Shown: positions 53,370 through 62,689, counted from the first letter of the stretch. The stretch: DNA of 64,000 bases from Pseudomonas sp. LD120 (GCF_009861525.1 NZ_WVHL01000005.1:3100001-3164000), one strand, 5' to 3'. Numbers and translations are program-made. Notes: a model not told the origin generated them from the letters alone.

Positions 53370-54857
53370 ATGCAACAGAACAGATCCCAGGTGACCGAGC
53401 GCGCTGGCTTGTATGAGCTGGACGCCGGCAGCGACGTGCTCGACAGCCCCCGGTATAACCACGACATTGCCCCCACCCAGGTCCATGAGCGCACTTGGAA
53501 CAAGTGGCACATCAGCGCGCTGTGGATCGGCATGTCGATCTGCGTGCCCACCTACACCCTGGGCGGGGTGCTCACCGCCTATTTCGGCCTCAGCGTCGGC
53601 GAGGCGCTGTTGGCGATCCTGCTGGCCAATATCGTGGTGCTGATCCCCCTGACCCTCAACGCCTTTGCCGGGACCAAGTACGGCATTCCGTTCCCGGTGC
53701 TGCTGCGCTCGTCGTTCGGCATCATCGGCTCTAACGTGCCGTGCCTGATCCGCGCCCTGGTGGCTTGCGGCTGGTTCGGTATCCAGACGATGTTCGGCGG
53801 GCTGGCGATCCACCTGTTCCTGGGCTCGATCTTCGAGGGCTGGAAGGCCCTGGGCGGCACCGGTGAGGTGATCGGTTTCATGGTCTTCTGGACCCTCAAC
53901 CTGTGGGTGGTGCTGCGCGGCGCCGAGTCGATCAAGTGGCTGGAAACCCTGTCCGCGCCGTTGCTGGTGGCGGTGGGCATCGGGCTGCTGGTGTGGGCCT
54001 TGCCCAGTGTGTCCCTGAGCGAGTTGCTGGCGATCCCGCCCAAGCGTCCCGAAGGCGCCAGCGTCACCGGTTACTTCATGGCCGGGCTGACGGCGATGGT
54101 GGGCTTCTGGGCCACCCTGTCGCTGAATATTCCCGACTTCAGCCGCTACGCGAAAAGCCAGAAGGACCAGATTCTCGGGCAGGTCTTCGGCCTGCCGCTG
54201 ACCATGTTCCTGTTTGCCGCTCTGGGGGTGGTGATGACCGCCGCCTCGGTGAAACTGGTGGGGGGCACGGTGTCTGATCCGGTGAGTCTGATCGGTCATA
54301 TCCAGAGCCCGGGCTGGGTGGCGCTGGCCATGGCGCTGATCATCATCGCCACCTTGTCCACCAACACCGCGGCCAACATTGTCTCGCCCACCAACGACTT
54401 TCAGAACCTCGCGCCCAAGCTGATCAACCGTAGCACGGCAGTGATCCTCACCGGCCTGGTGGGGCTGGCGCTGATGGGCCATGAATTGCTGAAAAAGCTT
54501 GGCCTGCTGGTGTCCGATGTCAGCCTGGAGAGCGTGTATTCCAACTGGCTGCTGGGCTATTCCAGCCTCCTGGGGCCGATCGCCGGGATCATGGTGGTGG
54601 ACTATTTCATCATCAAGAAACAGCGCCTGGACCTGGCCGGCCTGTACCGCGACGACGTCTATCCCGCGTGGAACTGGCACGGCTTCATCGCCTTCGGCGT
54701 GCCGGTGGCCCTGACCCTGATGTCCCTGGGCAGCAGCGCCTTCAACTGGTTCTACAGCTACGGCTGGTTCACCGGCTCGACCCTGGGCGGCTTGCTGTAC
54801 TACGTGCTATGTACACTGCGTAGCCGGCAGGCGGCCACGGCCAGAACCCCGATATGA
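53370..54857 (+). CDS. NCS1-family nucleobase (uracil/cytosine/hydantoin) permease
   Basis: A 495-residue transporter with 12 helices. N-terminal HERTWNKWHISALWIGMSIC, then SFGIIGSNVPCLIRALVACG and GFWATLSLNIPDFSRYAKSQ are NCS1 hallmarks, and the WHG-like substrate site is compatible with pyrimidines. Start at 53370 (MQQNRSQVTE) follows GTGGAG; the in-frame ATG at 53322 is not conserved. Followed 200 bases later by the amidohydrolase, likely co-transcribed. Confidence 0.9.
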   Translation: MQQNRSQVTERAGLYELDAGSDVLDSPRYNHDIAPTQVHERTWNKWHISALWIGMSICVPTYTLGGVLTAYFGLSVGEALLAILLANIVVLIPLTLNAFAGTKYGIPFPVLLRSSFGIIGSNVPCLIRALVACGWFGIQTMFGGLAIHLFLGSIFEGWKALGGTGEVIGFMVFWTLNLWVVLRGAESIKWLETLSAPLLVAVGIGLLVWALPSVSLSELLAIPPKRPEGASVTGYFMAGLTAMVGFWATLSLNIPDFSRYAKSQKDQILGQVFGLPLTMFLFAALGVVMTAASVKLVGGTVSDPVSLIGHIQSPGWVALAMALIIIATLSTNTAANIVSPTNDFQNLAPKLINRSTAVILTGLVGLALMGHELLKKLGLLVSDVSLESVYSNWLLGYSSLLGPIAGIMVVDYFIIKKQRLDLAGLYRDDVYPAWNWHGFIAFGVPVALTLMSLGSSAFNWFYSYGWFTGSTLGGLLYYVLCTLRSRQAATARTPI

Positions 54858-55057
54858 ATAGGGAGCGTCAGTGCCGGGCGCAGCGCCCAGCGGGGTGGGG
54901 CTCAAACCCGTGACAAGGCGCTTGGGCGCCTGCGCGGGCAAGTGGACCAGCGCCTGCTCGGGGCCCGCGCAGACAGAGGGGCAGGGGCCTGTTATCCCGG
55001 GCGACTGCCGGCACGGATCGCCCGCCACAAGCAAAACAACAGCCTGAGGAGATCACC

Positions 55058-56335
55058 ATGAACGCTGCCGTCGAAGTTCTGCAATCCAGCCATCAGTACA
55101 TCAACCGCGACCGCCTCTGGCAGTCGCTCATGGAACTGGCCAAGCTCGGTGCCACGGTCAAGGGCGGCGTCTGCCGCCTGGCCCTGACCGACCTTGACCG
55201 TCAGGCCCGGGACTTGTTCGTGCAATGGTGCGAGGCGGCCGGTTGCACGGTCACGGTGGACGGCATCGGCAACATCTTCGCCCGCCGCCCCGGGCGCAAC
55301 CCGGCGCTGCCACCGGTGATGACCGGCAGCCATATCGACACCCAGCCCACCGGCGGCAAGTTCGATGGCTGCTTTGGCGTGCTGGCCGGGCTGGAGGTGC
55401 TGCGCACCCTCAACGACCTCAAGCTGGATACCGAAGCCCCCCTGGAAGTGGTGGTGTGGACCAACGAAGAAGGCTCGCGCTTTCCGCCGTGCATGATGGG
55501 CTCTGGGGTGTTCGCCGAGAAGTTCACCCTGGAGGCCACCCTGGCCAAGACCGACGCCGAGGGCCTCAGCGTCGGCGAGGCGTTGAACGCCATCGGCTAC
55601 GCCGGCAGCCGCCCGGTCAGCGGTCATCGGGTGGGGGCATACTTTGAGGCGCACATCGAGCAAGGCCCCATCCTGGAAGACGAACGCAAGACCATAGGCG
55701 TGGTGCTCGGTGCCCTGGGCCAGAAGTGGTTCGACCTCACGCTGCGGGGCGTCGAAGCCCACGCCGGGCCGACGCCGATGCACCTGCGCAAGGACGCCCT
55801 GGTGGGCGCTGCGGCCGTGGTCGCGGCAATCAACCGCGCCGCCCTGAGTCACCAGCCCCACGCCTGCGGCACCGTTGGTTGCCTGCAAGCCTACCCGGGC
55901 TCGCGCAACGTGATTCCGGGGGAGGTGCGCATGACCCTGGACTTCCGTCACCTGGAACCGGCGCGCCTGGATTCGATGATTGCCGAGGTGCGCCAGGTGA
56001 TCGACAACACCTGCGAAGAGCATGGACTGAGCTTCGAACTGACCCCCACCGCGGACTTCCCGCCGCTGTACTTCGACCCGGCGTGCGTCGACGCCGTGCG
56101 CGGTGCGGCCCAAGGGCTGGGCCTGTCCCACATGGACATCGTCAGCGGCGCCGGGCACGACGCGATCTTCGTCGCCGAACTGGGCCCGGCGGGGATGATC
56201 TTCGTGCCTTGCGAAGGCGGCATCAGCCACAACGAAATCGAGAACGCCGACCCCGACGACCTTGCCGCGGGTTGCGCGGTGCTGCTGCGGGCCATGCTCG
56301 CTGCTTCCCAGGCCATCGCCCACGGCAAGACTTGA
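55058..56335 (+). CDS. Zn-dependent N-carbamoyl-beta-alanine amidohydrolase family (M20)
   Basis: A 425-residue M20-type amidohydrolase. Metal ligands occur in MTGSHIDTQPTGGKFDGCFG, TNEEGSRFPPCMMGSGVF (catalytic Glu pair), FEAHIEQGPILED, and the C-terminal SGAGHDAIFVAEL with its final histidine. Allantoate amidohydrolases share the fold, but the pyrimidine setting favours beta-ureidopropionase, the last step giving beta-alanine, CO2 and NH3. ATG follows GAGGAG. Confidence 0.88.
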   Translation: MNAAVEVLQSSHQYINRDRLWQSLMELAKLGATVKGGVCRLALTDLDRQARDLFVQWCEAAGCTVTVDGIGNIFARRPGRNPALPPVMTGSHIDTQPTGGKFDGCFGVLAGLEVLRTLNDLKLDTEAPLEVVVWTNEEGSRFPPCMMGSGVFAEKFTLEATLAKTDAEGLSVGEALNAIGYAGSRPVSGHRVGAYFEAHIEQGPILEDERKTIGVVLGALGQKWFDLTLRGVEAHAGPTPMHLRKDALVGAAAVVAAINRAALSHQPHACGTVGCLQAYPGSRNVIPGEVRMTLDFRHLEPARLDSMIAEVRQVIDNTCEEHGLSFELTPTADFPPLYFDPACVDAVRGAAQGLGLSHMDIVSGAGHDAIFVAELGPAGMIFVPCEGGISHNEIENADPDDLAAGCAVLLRAMLAASQAIAHGKT

Positions 56336-56392
56336 CGCCCGCATTGTGGCGAGGGCGCTTGTTCCCTCGCCACGCTCACGCAGACAGCAGGG

Positions 56393-56662
56393 CTACGCGA
56401 CCCGCCACTGAATCACTTCCAGCACCGCGCAGCCTTCTCGGGTGAGCAGATGCACACCGCGGGTGATGCGGGTCAGGTCGCAATCGCTGATGTCTTTCAG
56501 CCCCAGGGTGGACAGGCTGTCCATCAGGTCGAGGACCACGGTGAAATGGTGGGCGGCGCTGGCCAGGTCGCTCAAGGGGGCCTGGGTGTCGAGGTAGAAC
56601 ACCGGGTGTTCGGTGTCGTGGGTGTCGATGGGGGTGAAGCGGGGGAGGTGATGGTCAGTCAT
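56393..56662 (-). CDS. Small hypothetical protein (89 aa), Pseudomonas-specific type
   Basis: Begins MTDHHLPRFTPIDTHDTEHP. A middle segment (HPVFYLDTQAPLSDLASAAH) resembles the 'DUF3077/DUF6124-like' small Pseudomonas proteins (VxPG...ALxxAS), but I cannot assign it firmly. ATG at 56662 follows AGGAG. It lies behind a structured leader that also encodes a 45-codon frame overlapping this start. Confidence 0.7.
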   Translation of the reverse strand: MTDHHLPRFTPIDTHDTEHPVFYLDTQAPLSDLASAAHHFTVVLDLMDSLSTLGLKDISDCDLTRITRGVHLLTREGCAVLEVIQWRVA

Positions 56663-56792
56663 CGGTGTAGCTCCTATAAATTGAGCTACCACCTTTCGCG
56701 GCCAAGCGAATGAGGGTGGCAGCTGTACGCGGGTTGGCCGACCGGCTATAGGAAACCGGCACACCCGAAGGTGTCCCACGCACAGCCGCCAT
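56655..56792 (-). CDS. Possible 45-aa leader ORF coupled to the 89-aa gene
   Basis: ATG at 56792, running to TGA at 56655, and overlapping the downstream start (GATGACTGA). Peptide begins MAAVRGTPSGVPVSYSRS and is basic, which could reflect real coding or structure-driven sequence. No clear Shine-Dalgarno is seen at its start, since the upstream hairpin occupies that place. Confidence 0.4.
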   Translation of the reverse strand: MAAVRGTPSGVPVSYSRSANPRTAATLIRLAAKGGSSIYRSYTDD

Positions 56793-56896
56793 GAGACAAA
56801 ATTGCAGGCACAAAAAAAGCGCCTGCAATGATGTTTTGGACGCTGATGCGTTCCTATATTCGACCGGCCAAGGTCGCTCGCGGATTTTGCCGCGAG
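56670..56896 (-). promoter_or_regulatory. Structured 5' leader with terminator-like hairpin
   Basis: On the minus strand: CTCGCGG/CCGCGAG hairpin (56877-56896); ATTGCAGGC/GCCTGCAAT with a T-rich loop and TTTT after it (56797-56829), terminator-like; ACACC-TTCG-GGTGT with a UUCG tetraloop (about 56761-56774); and CCACC...GGTGG (about 56690-56720). This is consistent with an attenuator or RNA element for the 89-aa gene. Confidence 0.5.
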
Positions 56897-56992
56897 GGCG
56901 AACTATAGGGGGGATGCCAGAGCGGTGCAACCGGGCATTGAAGGTGATGTTTGAGTGGTTGTGTCGACTGTCTGGTGGCCGGATCTGAAGGG

Positions 56993-57702
56993 GACATCTC
57001 CGTTGCTGCGGGTGTGGTGGCTGGCGGTTTCGCCCTTACGGCGAGTCACTTTTACCAAACGCCGTAAAAGTAACCAAAAGGGCTTGCCCCTCCATGGGCC
57101 CCTCGCTGGGGCTCGGGGTTCCCTCGCTTCGGCATTGCTCCGGGGGCCCGCCGCCAACCGGCCATCCATGGCCGGGTGGCGGCTAGCTCGGCATCCATGC
57201 CGAGCTGCCCCCTACGCAACGCCTACGCTCGGCCGGCTGGGAAGGGGCCGGAAGATCAAAAGCAAGAGCAAAAGCCAAGCGCGTTTTACGCGCTATCTGT
57301 TTCAGGCCGGCCGCAAGGCCGCCGTCAGATTTTGCCTTTGCTTTTGATCTTGCTTTTGATCTTCCTGCCCCTTTAGACACGATGGCCGAACGCAGGCATT
57401 GAGCCGTGGGTAACCCGGCAGGACGCCGGGTTAGCCGCACTGGGCCAGGGATGGCCCATTGCGGCGGCCCACGGATCAATGCCGGAGTGAGGGCATGCCG
57501 AGCCTAAGCGAGGCACCGAGTGGAGGGGCAGGAGCCCTTTGCTTACTTTGGGGCTTTTCCAAAGTGAGTCGCCGTAAGGGCGAAACCCTAAGTGGCCGTG
57601 ACCGCAGCAACGGATATGTACCCAGAACTCGCGGTAAGGGCGAATCACTTTGGCAAAGCCGGAATGCCGGTCCAGCTCAAAATAACCAAAGGGTTCCTGC
57701 TC
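56993..57702. repeat. Large nested inverted-repeat element
   Basis: Outer arms 57000-57093 and 57522-57614 (shared core CGCCCTTACGGCGA.TCAC); inner arms 57242-57278 and 57331-57374 (GATCAAAAGCAAG...). A third, directly oriented, related unit lies at about 57630-57702. The open frames it contains are on both strands and look like by-products. No gene is credible in the ~970 bases between 56793 and 57761. Confidence 0.75.
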
Positions 57703-57761
57703 CGGTTTCCGGCGCCTCGTTCCGGGCTTCTGAAGTGGGCGTGAGAGCAAGTGCAAAGCCC

Positions 57762-58169
57762 TCAAACGCCCTGCAAGACCCTCAACGCAGCCTGAGCCAA
57801 AAAGCCCGATCGGCTTTTCTGTTCCGGATGATGTTTCACATATTCATCAATTCGATTCAGCAAATAGCCCGGCAGCGTGATGTTGAGTTTTTCCGCCTTG
57901 CCCATGTAGCGAGTGATGTCGATATCAATCACGGCCCAAGTGCAGCCTTGATACTGGGGATTGGCGGCGTGGAGGGTCACTGTGCGCGCGGTGGGAATGG
58001 CTGCTCCTTCTTCGGCCAGTAATTCCAGGTGGCCTTCGATGGCTTCGCGGGCCATGGCCATGGCGTCGTCGAGGTCGTCACCGGCGGAGAAGCAGCCAGG
58101 AATATCGGGTACTTCCACACCCCAGGCGTGTTGGTCGTCACCGGGGAGAATGGCAATGGGATAGAGCAT
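57762..58169 (-). CDS. hicB: HicB-family antitoxin
   Basis: A 135-residue HicB: N-terminal partial RNase-fold (HAWGVEVPDIPGCFSAGDDL, EAIEGHLELLAEEG) and a C-terminal ribbon-helix-helix DNA-binding region (LNITLPGYLLNRIDEYVKHH, SGFLAQAALRVL). It binds and neutralises HicA and represses the operon. ATG at 58169 follows AGGAGG. It is downstream of a damaged hicA. Confidence 0.92.
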   Translation of the reverse strand: MLYPIAILPGDDQHAWGVEVPDIPGCFSAGDDLDDAMAMAREAIEGHLELLAEEGAAIPTARTVTLHAANPQYQGCTWAVIDIDITRYMGKAEKLNITLPGYLLNRIDEYVKHHPEQKSRSGFLAQAALRVLQGV

Positions 58170-58212
58170 GGACTGATCCTCCTTCGGACCTGGGAGCGTT
58201 GAGCCTGAGTGC

Positions 58213-58391
58213 TTAGAGCCGGGCTTGTTTCAATATGCGGCTTACCGTTTGGCCAGTAGATCTTTTTTGGCAGGGGGAATGGTGACCAGGCCTGGCTTGG
58301 TTGGCTGTTTGAAGTGGTGGTGACTGCCCTTGACCCTGACCAGATACCAACCATCTGCTTCGATTTGAGCGATGAGTTGCCGGCTGTTCAC
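58213..58391 (-). pseudogene. hicA: HicA mRNA interferase, C-terminal frameshift
   Basis: GTG at 58391 opens (M)NSRQLIAQIEADGWYLVRVK, with the catalytic histidine in KGSHHHFKQP. The frame stops at 58242 after 49 residues (…PPAKKDLLAKR). In the next frame the family-typical tail GQTVSRILKQARL continues to TAA at 58213. One indel near GATCTACTGGCC (about 58258-58266) therefore removes the final 13 residues. The IS256-family element ends 45 bases upstream, displacing the native promoter. Toxicity is doubtful. Confidence 0.85.
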
Positions 58392-58435
58392 ATCACTTTC
58401 AACTCCCTGTCGTGGTGGTTATGGTGACTACTTTT

Positions 58436-59799
58436 GAGACTGTCAGAAATTTTGTGTTCGGGCATACCATGAGTAAGAGGTGCATGTATGCCAACCAAAA
58501 AGAAACCGCTTCGAGAGTTACCAAAGGTTCCGAAAGAGCTGCTTGAGCAGTTTTCCGCTGCTCCGCTGATGACCGCAGAAGCCATCGAAGAAGCCTCTGC
58601 AGCGTTCAAGAAGGCGCTGATTGAGCGAGCCCTGAATGCTGAGCTGGGTCATCACCTGGGCTATCCTCCGGGCGCACAGCGGCCGGAGGATGAAACCAAC
58701 CTGCGCAATGGCAAGAGCGCTAAGACGGTACTCACCGGTGATGGCCCGCTACGGCTTGATATTCCTCGTGACCGGGATGGCAGCTTTTCGCCCATTCTGA
58801 TTCCCAAGCACGAGCGCCGTTACACCGGTTTCGACGACAAGATCATCGCCATGTATGCCCGCGGGATGACGGTTAGGGAGATCCGGGCCTTTCTTTCCGA
58901 GCAGTACGGAACGGACGTATCACATGACTTCATCAGCTCCGTGACCGATGAGGTCATGGAAGAGATTGGTGCCTGGCAGCAGCGCCCGCTGGAGCCGATG
59001 TATCCGGTCATTTTCTTTGATGCGCTGCGAGTCAAAATCCGCGAAGAAGGCTTGGTTCGTAACAAGGCGGTCTACTTGGCGCTGGGCGTTTTGCCCGATG
59101 GCACCCGCGATATTCTGGGCATCTGGATCGAGAACACCGAAGGCGCGAAGTTCTGGATGAAGGTGTTCAACGACCTCAAGACCCGTGGCGTCGAGGACGT
59201 GCTGATTGCTGTGACCGACGGCCTTAAAGGGATGCCAGAGGCGCTCAGTGCGGTGTTCCCGGACACAACGCTGCAGACCTGCATCGTGCACCTGATCCGC
59301 AATAGCCTCGACTATGCGGCCTGGGACAAACGTAGAGCCTTGGCCAAGGCCCTCAAGCCGATCTATCAGGCAGTTAACGCCGAAGCTGCTGAACAGGCGC
59401 TGGATGAGTTTGAAAACGGGCCCTGGGGTAAGCAATATCCAACGGTGGTGGCTGCCTGGCGACGGGCGTGGGATCGAGTTATTCCGTTCTTTGTCTTCCC
59501 ACCCGCCATCCGGAAAGTGATCTACACCACCAATGCCATCGAGAGCATCAACGCCCAGTTACGCAAGATCATAAAAACCCGTGGCCACTTCCCGAACGAT
59601 GATGCGGCGACCAAACTGATCTGGCTGGGGCTGCGCAACATCACAGCGAACTGGGGCTCAGCGGCGCATGATTGGAAAAGTGCGATGAATCAGTTTGCGA
59701 TTTTGTACGGAGATCGATTTATCAGGCCGACCTGGTAAAAGCATGGCCTGCCTAGCGGCAGGCCGTTACCGGCCCGCACACAAAAAATCTGACAGTCCC
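58436..59799 (+). mobile_element. IS256-family insertion sequence, 8-bp target duplication
   Basis: 1364 bases bounded by imperfect ~28-base inverted repeats starting GAGACTGTCAGA (left) and GGGACTGTCAGA (right, reversed). Flanking 8-base direct repeats CTACTTTT at 58428-58435 and 59800-59807 are the target duplication typical of IS256. Intact transposase inside, so probably active or recently inserted. It separates hicA from its former upstream region. Confidence 0.9.
58488..59738 (+). CDS. IS256-family (mutator-type) DDE transposase
   Basis: A 416-residue transposase. DDE residues: FFDALRVKIRE (first Asp), VTDGLKGMPEALSAVFPDT (second), and NAIESINAQLRKIIKTRG (Glu). The conserved C/H block TLQTCIVHLIRNSL is intact. 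N-terminal LIERALNAELGHHLGYPPG is family typical. ATG at 58488. No frameshift. Confidence 0.96.
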   Translation: MPTKKKPLRELPKVPKELLEQFSAAPLMTAEAIEEASAAFKKALIERALNAELGHHLGYPPGAQRPEDETNLRNGKSAKTVLTGDGPLRLDIPRDRDGSFSPILIPKHERRYTGFDDKIIAMYARGMTVREIRAFLSEQYGTDVSHDFISSVTDEVMEEIGAWQQRPLEPMYPVIFFDALRVKIREEGLVRNKAVYLALGVLPDGTRDILGIWIENTEGAKFWMKVFNDLKTRGVEDVLIAVTDGLKGMPEALSAVFPDTTLQTCIVHLIRNSLDYAAWDKRRALAKALKPIYQAVNAEAAEQALDEFENGPWGKQYPTVVAAWRRAWDRVIPFFVFPPAIRKVIYTTNAIESINAQLRKIIKTRGHFPNDDAATKLIWLGLRNITANWGSAAHDWKSAMNQFAILYGDRFIRPTW

Positions 59800-59888
59800 C
59801 TACTTTTTGCCGCTCAACACTATTAGCAACGGTTGGCGACTCATACGGCGAGGCGGCAAACCTCAAGCTTTTAGCTTGCCGCTTGCCG

Positions 59889-61165
59889 CTACAAACTTGT
59901 CGCTGATTCTCCTCCTCCCAACGCCACCACCAACCCCACACTGGCCTGCAACTCCCGGGTCTGCACCGCCTGCAACCCCCGTTGCGCCTGCAAGGCCGCG
60001 GTCTGCGCCGTCACCACATCCAGGTAACTCACCGCCCCGGCCTGATAGCTGTTCATGGCCAAGGTCTGGGTATGCAACGCCGTATTCACCGCCGACTGCT
60101 GATCCAGCGCCTCCTGGCGCAAATCCCGCAGTTGCCCCAGGTTGTCCTCCACCTCGCGCACCGCCCGCAGCACTTGCCCACGGTAATGCGCGGCGGCCTC
60201 TTCGAACTCGGCATGGGCCTGGCGCTCATTGGCGCTCAACCGTCCGCCGTCAAAAATCGGCAGGTTCACCAACGGCCCCAAGGCCCAATAGCGATTACCC
60301 GCCGCCAGCAGGTTGCCCACGCCCTGGGTCTGGCCACCGAGCATGCCGGTCAGGCTGAAATCCGGATACCAGGTCGCGCGGGCCACGCCGATGCCGGCAT
60401 TGGCGGCGTACACCCGGCGTTCAGCGGCGGCAATATCGGGCCGGCGTTGCAGCAGGGTGCTGGGCAGTTGCCGGGGAATGCTCGGCAGGTTCAGCAGTTG
60501 CGCAGAGGGCGCCAGGTGGAATTGGCTGGCCGGTTCGCCCACCAGTTCGCCGATGGCATGTTCGGTGAGGTTGCGCTCGGCGCGCACTTCGTCCAATTCG
60601 GCTTCGGCGCTGGCCAGTTGGCTCTGGGCCCGGGTCAGGTCCAGTTCCGAGGCGATCTGCCCCTGGTAGCGGTCGCGGGTCAGTTGCAGGGTCTGGGCGT
60701 AATCCTCCAGGGAGTGGCTGAGGATGCGGCTCTGGGCGTCCAGGCCATTGAGTTGCACATACAGGCTCGCCAATTGTTTTTGCAGGCTCAGGCGCGCCGC
60801 TACCAAGTCGTCGCCGGAGGCTTGGGCCTGGGCGTCTCCGGCCGCCGCTTGATTGCGAATCCGCCCCAGAGGTCGAGGTCGAAGCTCAGGGCAAAACCGG
60901 CGGTGTTGCTGTTGTAGATCGACGGTTGCGTGCTGCCGCGCAGGGGGCGGTTGTCCGACTGGTGCTGGTGCAACGGTTGGGCGCTGGCGCTGATCTGCGG
61001 GAACAGCCCGGCATGCAGTTGGCTGGAGTAGGCCTGGGCAGCGTCGTAGTGGGCCAGGGCCGCCGCCAGATCCGAGTTGGCTCGGAGCAGGCGTTGTTGC
61101 AGGTCATCCAGCTGCGGGTCCTGGTACAGCCGCCACCAGTGCTCGGCGATCCCCTGGGGCGTGGC
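59889..61165 (-). pseudogene. NodT-type outer-membrane efflux protein, truncated and frameshifted
   Basis: TolC-like factor of RND/MFS efflux pumps. The C-terminal ~300 residues are in one frame (to 59889: PSTLLQRRPDIAAAERRVYA, FDGGRLSANERQAHAEFEEA, SYLDVVTAQTAALQAQ). The preceding ~95 residues (HWWRLYQDPQLDDLQQRLLR to FDLDLWG) are in another. One missing base in the CCGCCCC tract at about 60861-60866 would restore DLWG-RIRNQAAAG. The signal peptide and lipoprotein cysteine are absent: the sequence stops where the YhcG-type gene begins. Confidence 0.87.
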
Positions 61166-61168
61166 GTC

Positions 61169-62185
61169 ATGACGCAAGAGGCTGAAGCGGCAATCACCGC
61201 CACCGATGTGGCATTTGGCGAAGTGGCGCAAATGATCACCGCCGCGCGGCAACGGGCGGTGCGGGCGGTGAACACTGAACTGGTGGAACTGTACTGGCAG
61301 GTCGGGGCCTACATCAGCCGCAAGATCCAGGCGGCGGAATGGGGCGATGGCGTGGTCCAGCAATTGGCGGAATACCTGGCGCGGCAGCAGCCGGGGCTGC
61401 GGGGGTTTACCCGACGTAACCTGTTCCGCATGCGTCAATTCTACGAGGCCTATCGAGGGGAGGAGAAAGTGTCAGCAGTGCTGTCACAATTACCCTGGAC
61501 CCAGAACCTGATCATTCTTGCGCAAGGCAAGTGTGCGCAAGAGCGCGAGTTTTATCTGCGCATGGCCATTCAGGAGCAGTGGTCGACCCGAGAACTGGAA
61601 CGGCAGATCAAATCCGCCCTGTTCGAACGCACGCTGACCCGCCCGGCAAACGCCTCGGCCACCTTGAGGCAGGACCGCCCCGAAGCCCTGAAGGTGTTCA
61701 AGGATGCCTATATGGTGGAATTTCTCGGCCTGGCCCAGGGGCATGATGAAGCCGATCTGCACCAGGGGCTGGTGCGCCAGCTCAAGGATTTTCTGATCGA
61801 GATGGGGCGCGACTTCTGCTTTGTCGCTTCTGGCTATCCCCTGCAGGTCGGCGGGCGCGATTTTGCCCTGGATCTGCTGCTGTTCCATCGTGGGTTGAAT
61901 TGCCTGGTGGCCGTTGAACTCAAGGTCGGGCGTTTCGAGCCGGAGTACCTGGGCAAGCTGGACTTCTACCTGGAGGCCTTGGACCGTCAGGTGCGCAAAC
62001 CCCATGAAAACCCGGCGCTGGGCGTGTTGCTCTGTGCCAGCAAGCATGACGAGGTGGTGGAATATGCCCTCAACCGTTCACTGTCGCCGGCGTTGATCGC
62101 CGAGTACCGGACCCAACTGCCGGACAAGAAGCTGCTGCAGGCCAAGCTGCAGGAGTTTTATGCCCTGGACACGCAGGCGCGGTGA
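61169..62185 (+). CDS. YhcG/DUF1016-family PD-(D/E)XK nuclease-domain protein
   Basis: A 338-residue protein. N-terminal DUF1016 helical domain (VRAVNTELVELYWQVGAYIS, LPWTQNLIILAQGKCAQERE) and C-terminal YhcG nuclease domain with GRDFALDLLLFH (Asp) and LVAVELKVGRFEP (ExK). Proteins of this family are often found near mobile or defence genes, and the role is unresolved. Start at 61169 (MTQEAEAAIT), because upstream codons overlap the efflux relic. It faces, and apparently replaced the 5' end of, the efflux gene. Confidence 0.87.
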   Translation: MTQEAEAAITATDVAFGEVAQMITAARQRAVRAVNTELVELYWQVGAYISRKIQAAEWGDGVVQQLAEYLARQQPGLRGFTRRNLFRMRQFYEAYRGEEKVSAVLSQLPWTQNLIILAQGKCAQEREFYLRMAIQEQWSTRELERQIKSALFERTLTRPANASATLRQDRPEALKVFKDAYMVEFLGLAQGHDEADLHQGLVRQLKDFLIEMGRDFCFVASGYPLQVGGRDFALDLLLFHRGLNCLVAVELKVGRFEPEYLGKLDFYLEALDRQVRKPHENPALGVLLCASKHDEVVEYALNRSLSPALIAEYRTQLPDKKLLQAKLQEFYALDTQAR

Positions 62186-62260
62186 GCCGGGCGGCCATGG
62201 TGCCCGGAGTTTTGCAGGGACTTGTTGAGTTGCATGCGCCCCCTGACGCCGACCTGCGGC

Positions 62261-62599
62261 TTATTCCGGCTCGCTGCCGAACCAGTCCGCGAGGCGTGCG
62301 CTGGCTTGTTCCCGGACCTCGGCGTTGATATGCGCAGCCACAGCCACCACTGAACCGGCCAGCAGCCCAAGGTCATCGGTGTATCCGGCCCCGGGGAGCA
62401 GGTCGGGGACGATGTCCAGCGGCAGTATGAAGTAACCCAGCGCGGCGTAGATGGTGGTCTTGGCCCAGATCGGGGTTTGTGGTCGTTGCGCGGCGTAGTA
62501 GAGCCACAGGGCCTTTTGGATCAAGGCCCGGCCGATGCGCGAGGCGTAGCGGCCGATCTTGCGCCAGAGACAGAGTTCAAGGGATTGGGCGGTGGACAT
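62261..62599 (-). CDS. YkvA/DUF1232 family small membrane protein
   Basis: A 112-residue protein. Central IWAKTTIYAALGYFILPLDI and VPDLLPGAGYTDDLGLLAGS match DUF1232 (YkvA), with one or two membrane-associated helices. ATG at 62599 follows AGGAG; larger upstream frames have no family match. Function unknown. Confidence 0.88.
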   Translation of the reverse strand: MSTAQSLELCLWRKIGRYASRIGRALIQKALWLYYAAQRPQTPIWAKTTIYAALGYFILPLDIVPDLLPGAGYTDDLGLLAGSVVAVAAHINAEVREQASARLADWFGSEPE

Positions 62600-62689
62600 G
62601 GCGCACTCCTGGAGGACATGGGTCGAGGTCATGGTCGCCACCCGGGCGCTGGACCGGCAGAGGCCAATATTTCCCCGGTGGTTGCCCAG

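Noticed and set aside
57373..57765. 130-codon frame within the nested inverted repeat
   Set aside because: Lies inside palindromic DNA; equivalent frames occur on the other strand and in the paired arm.
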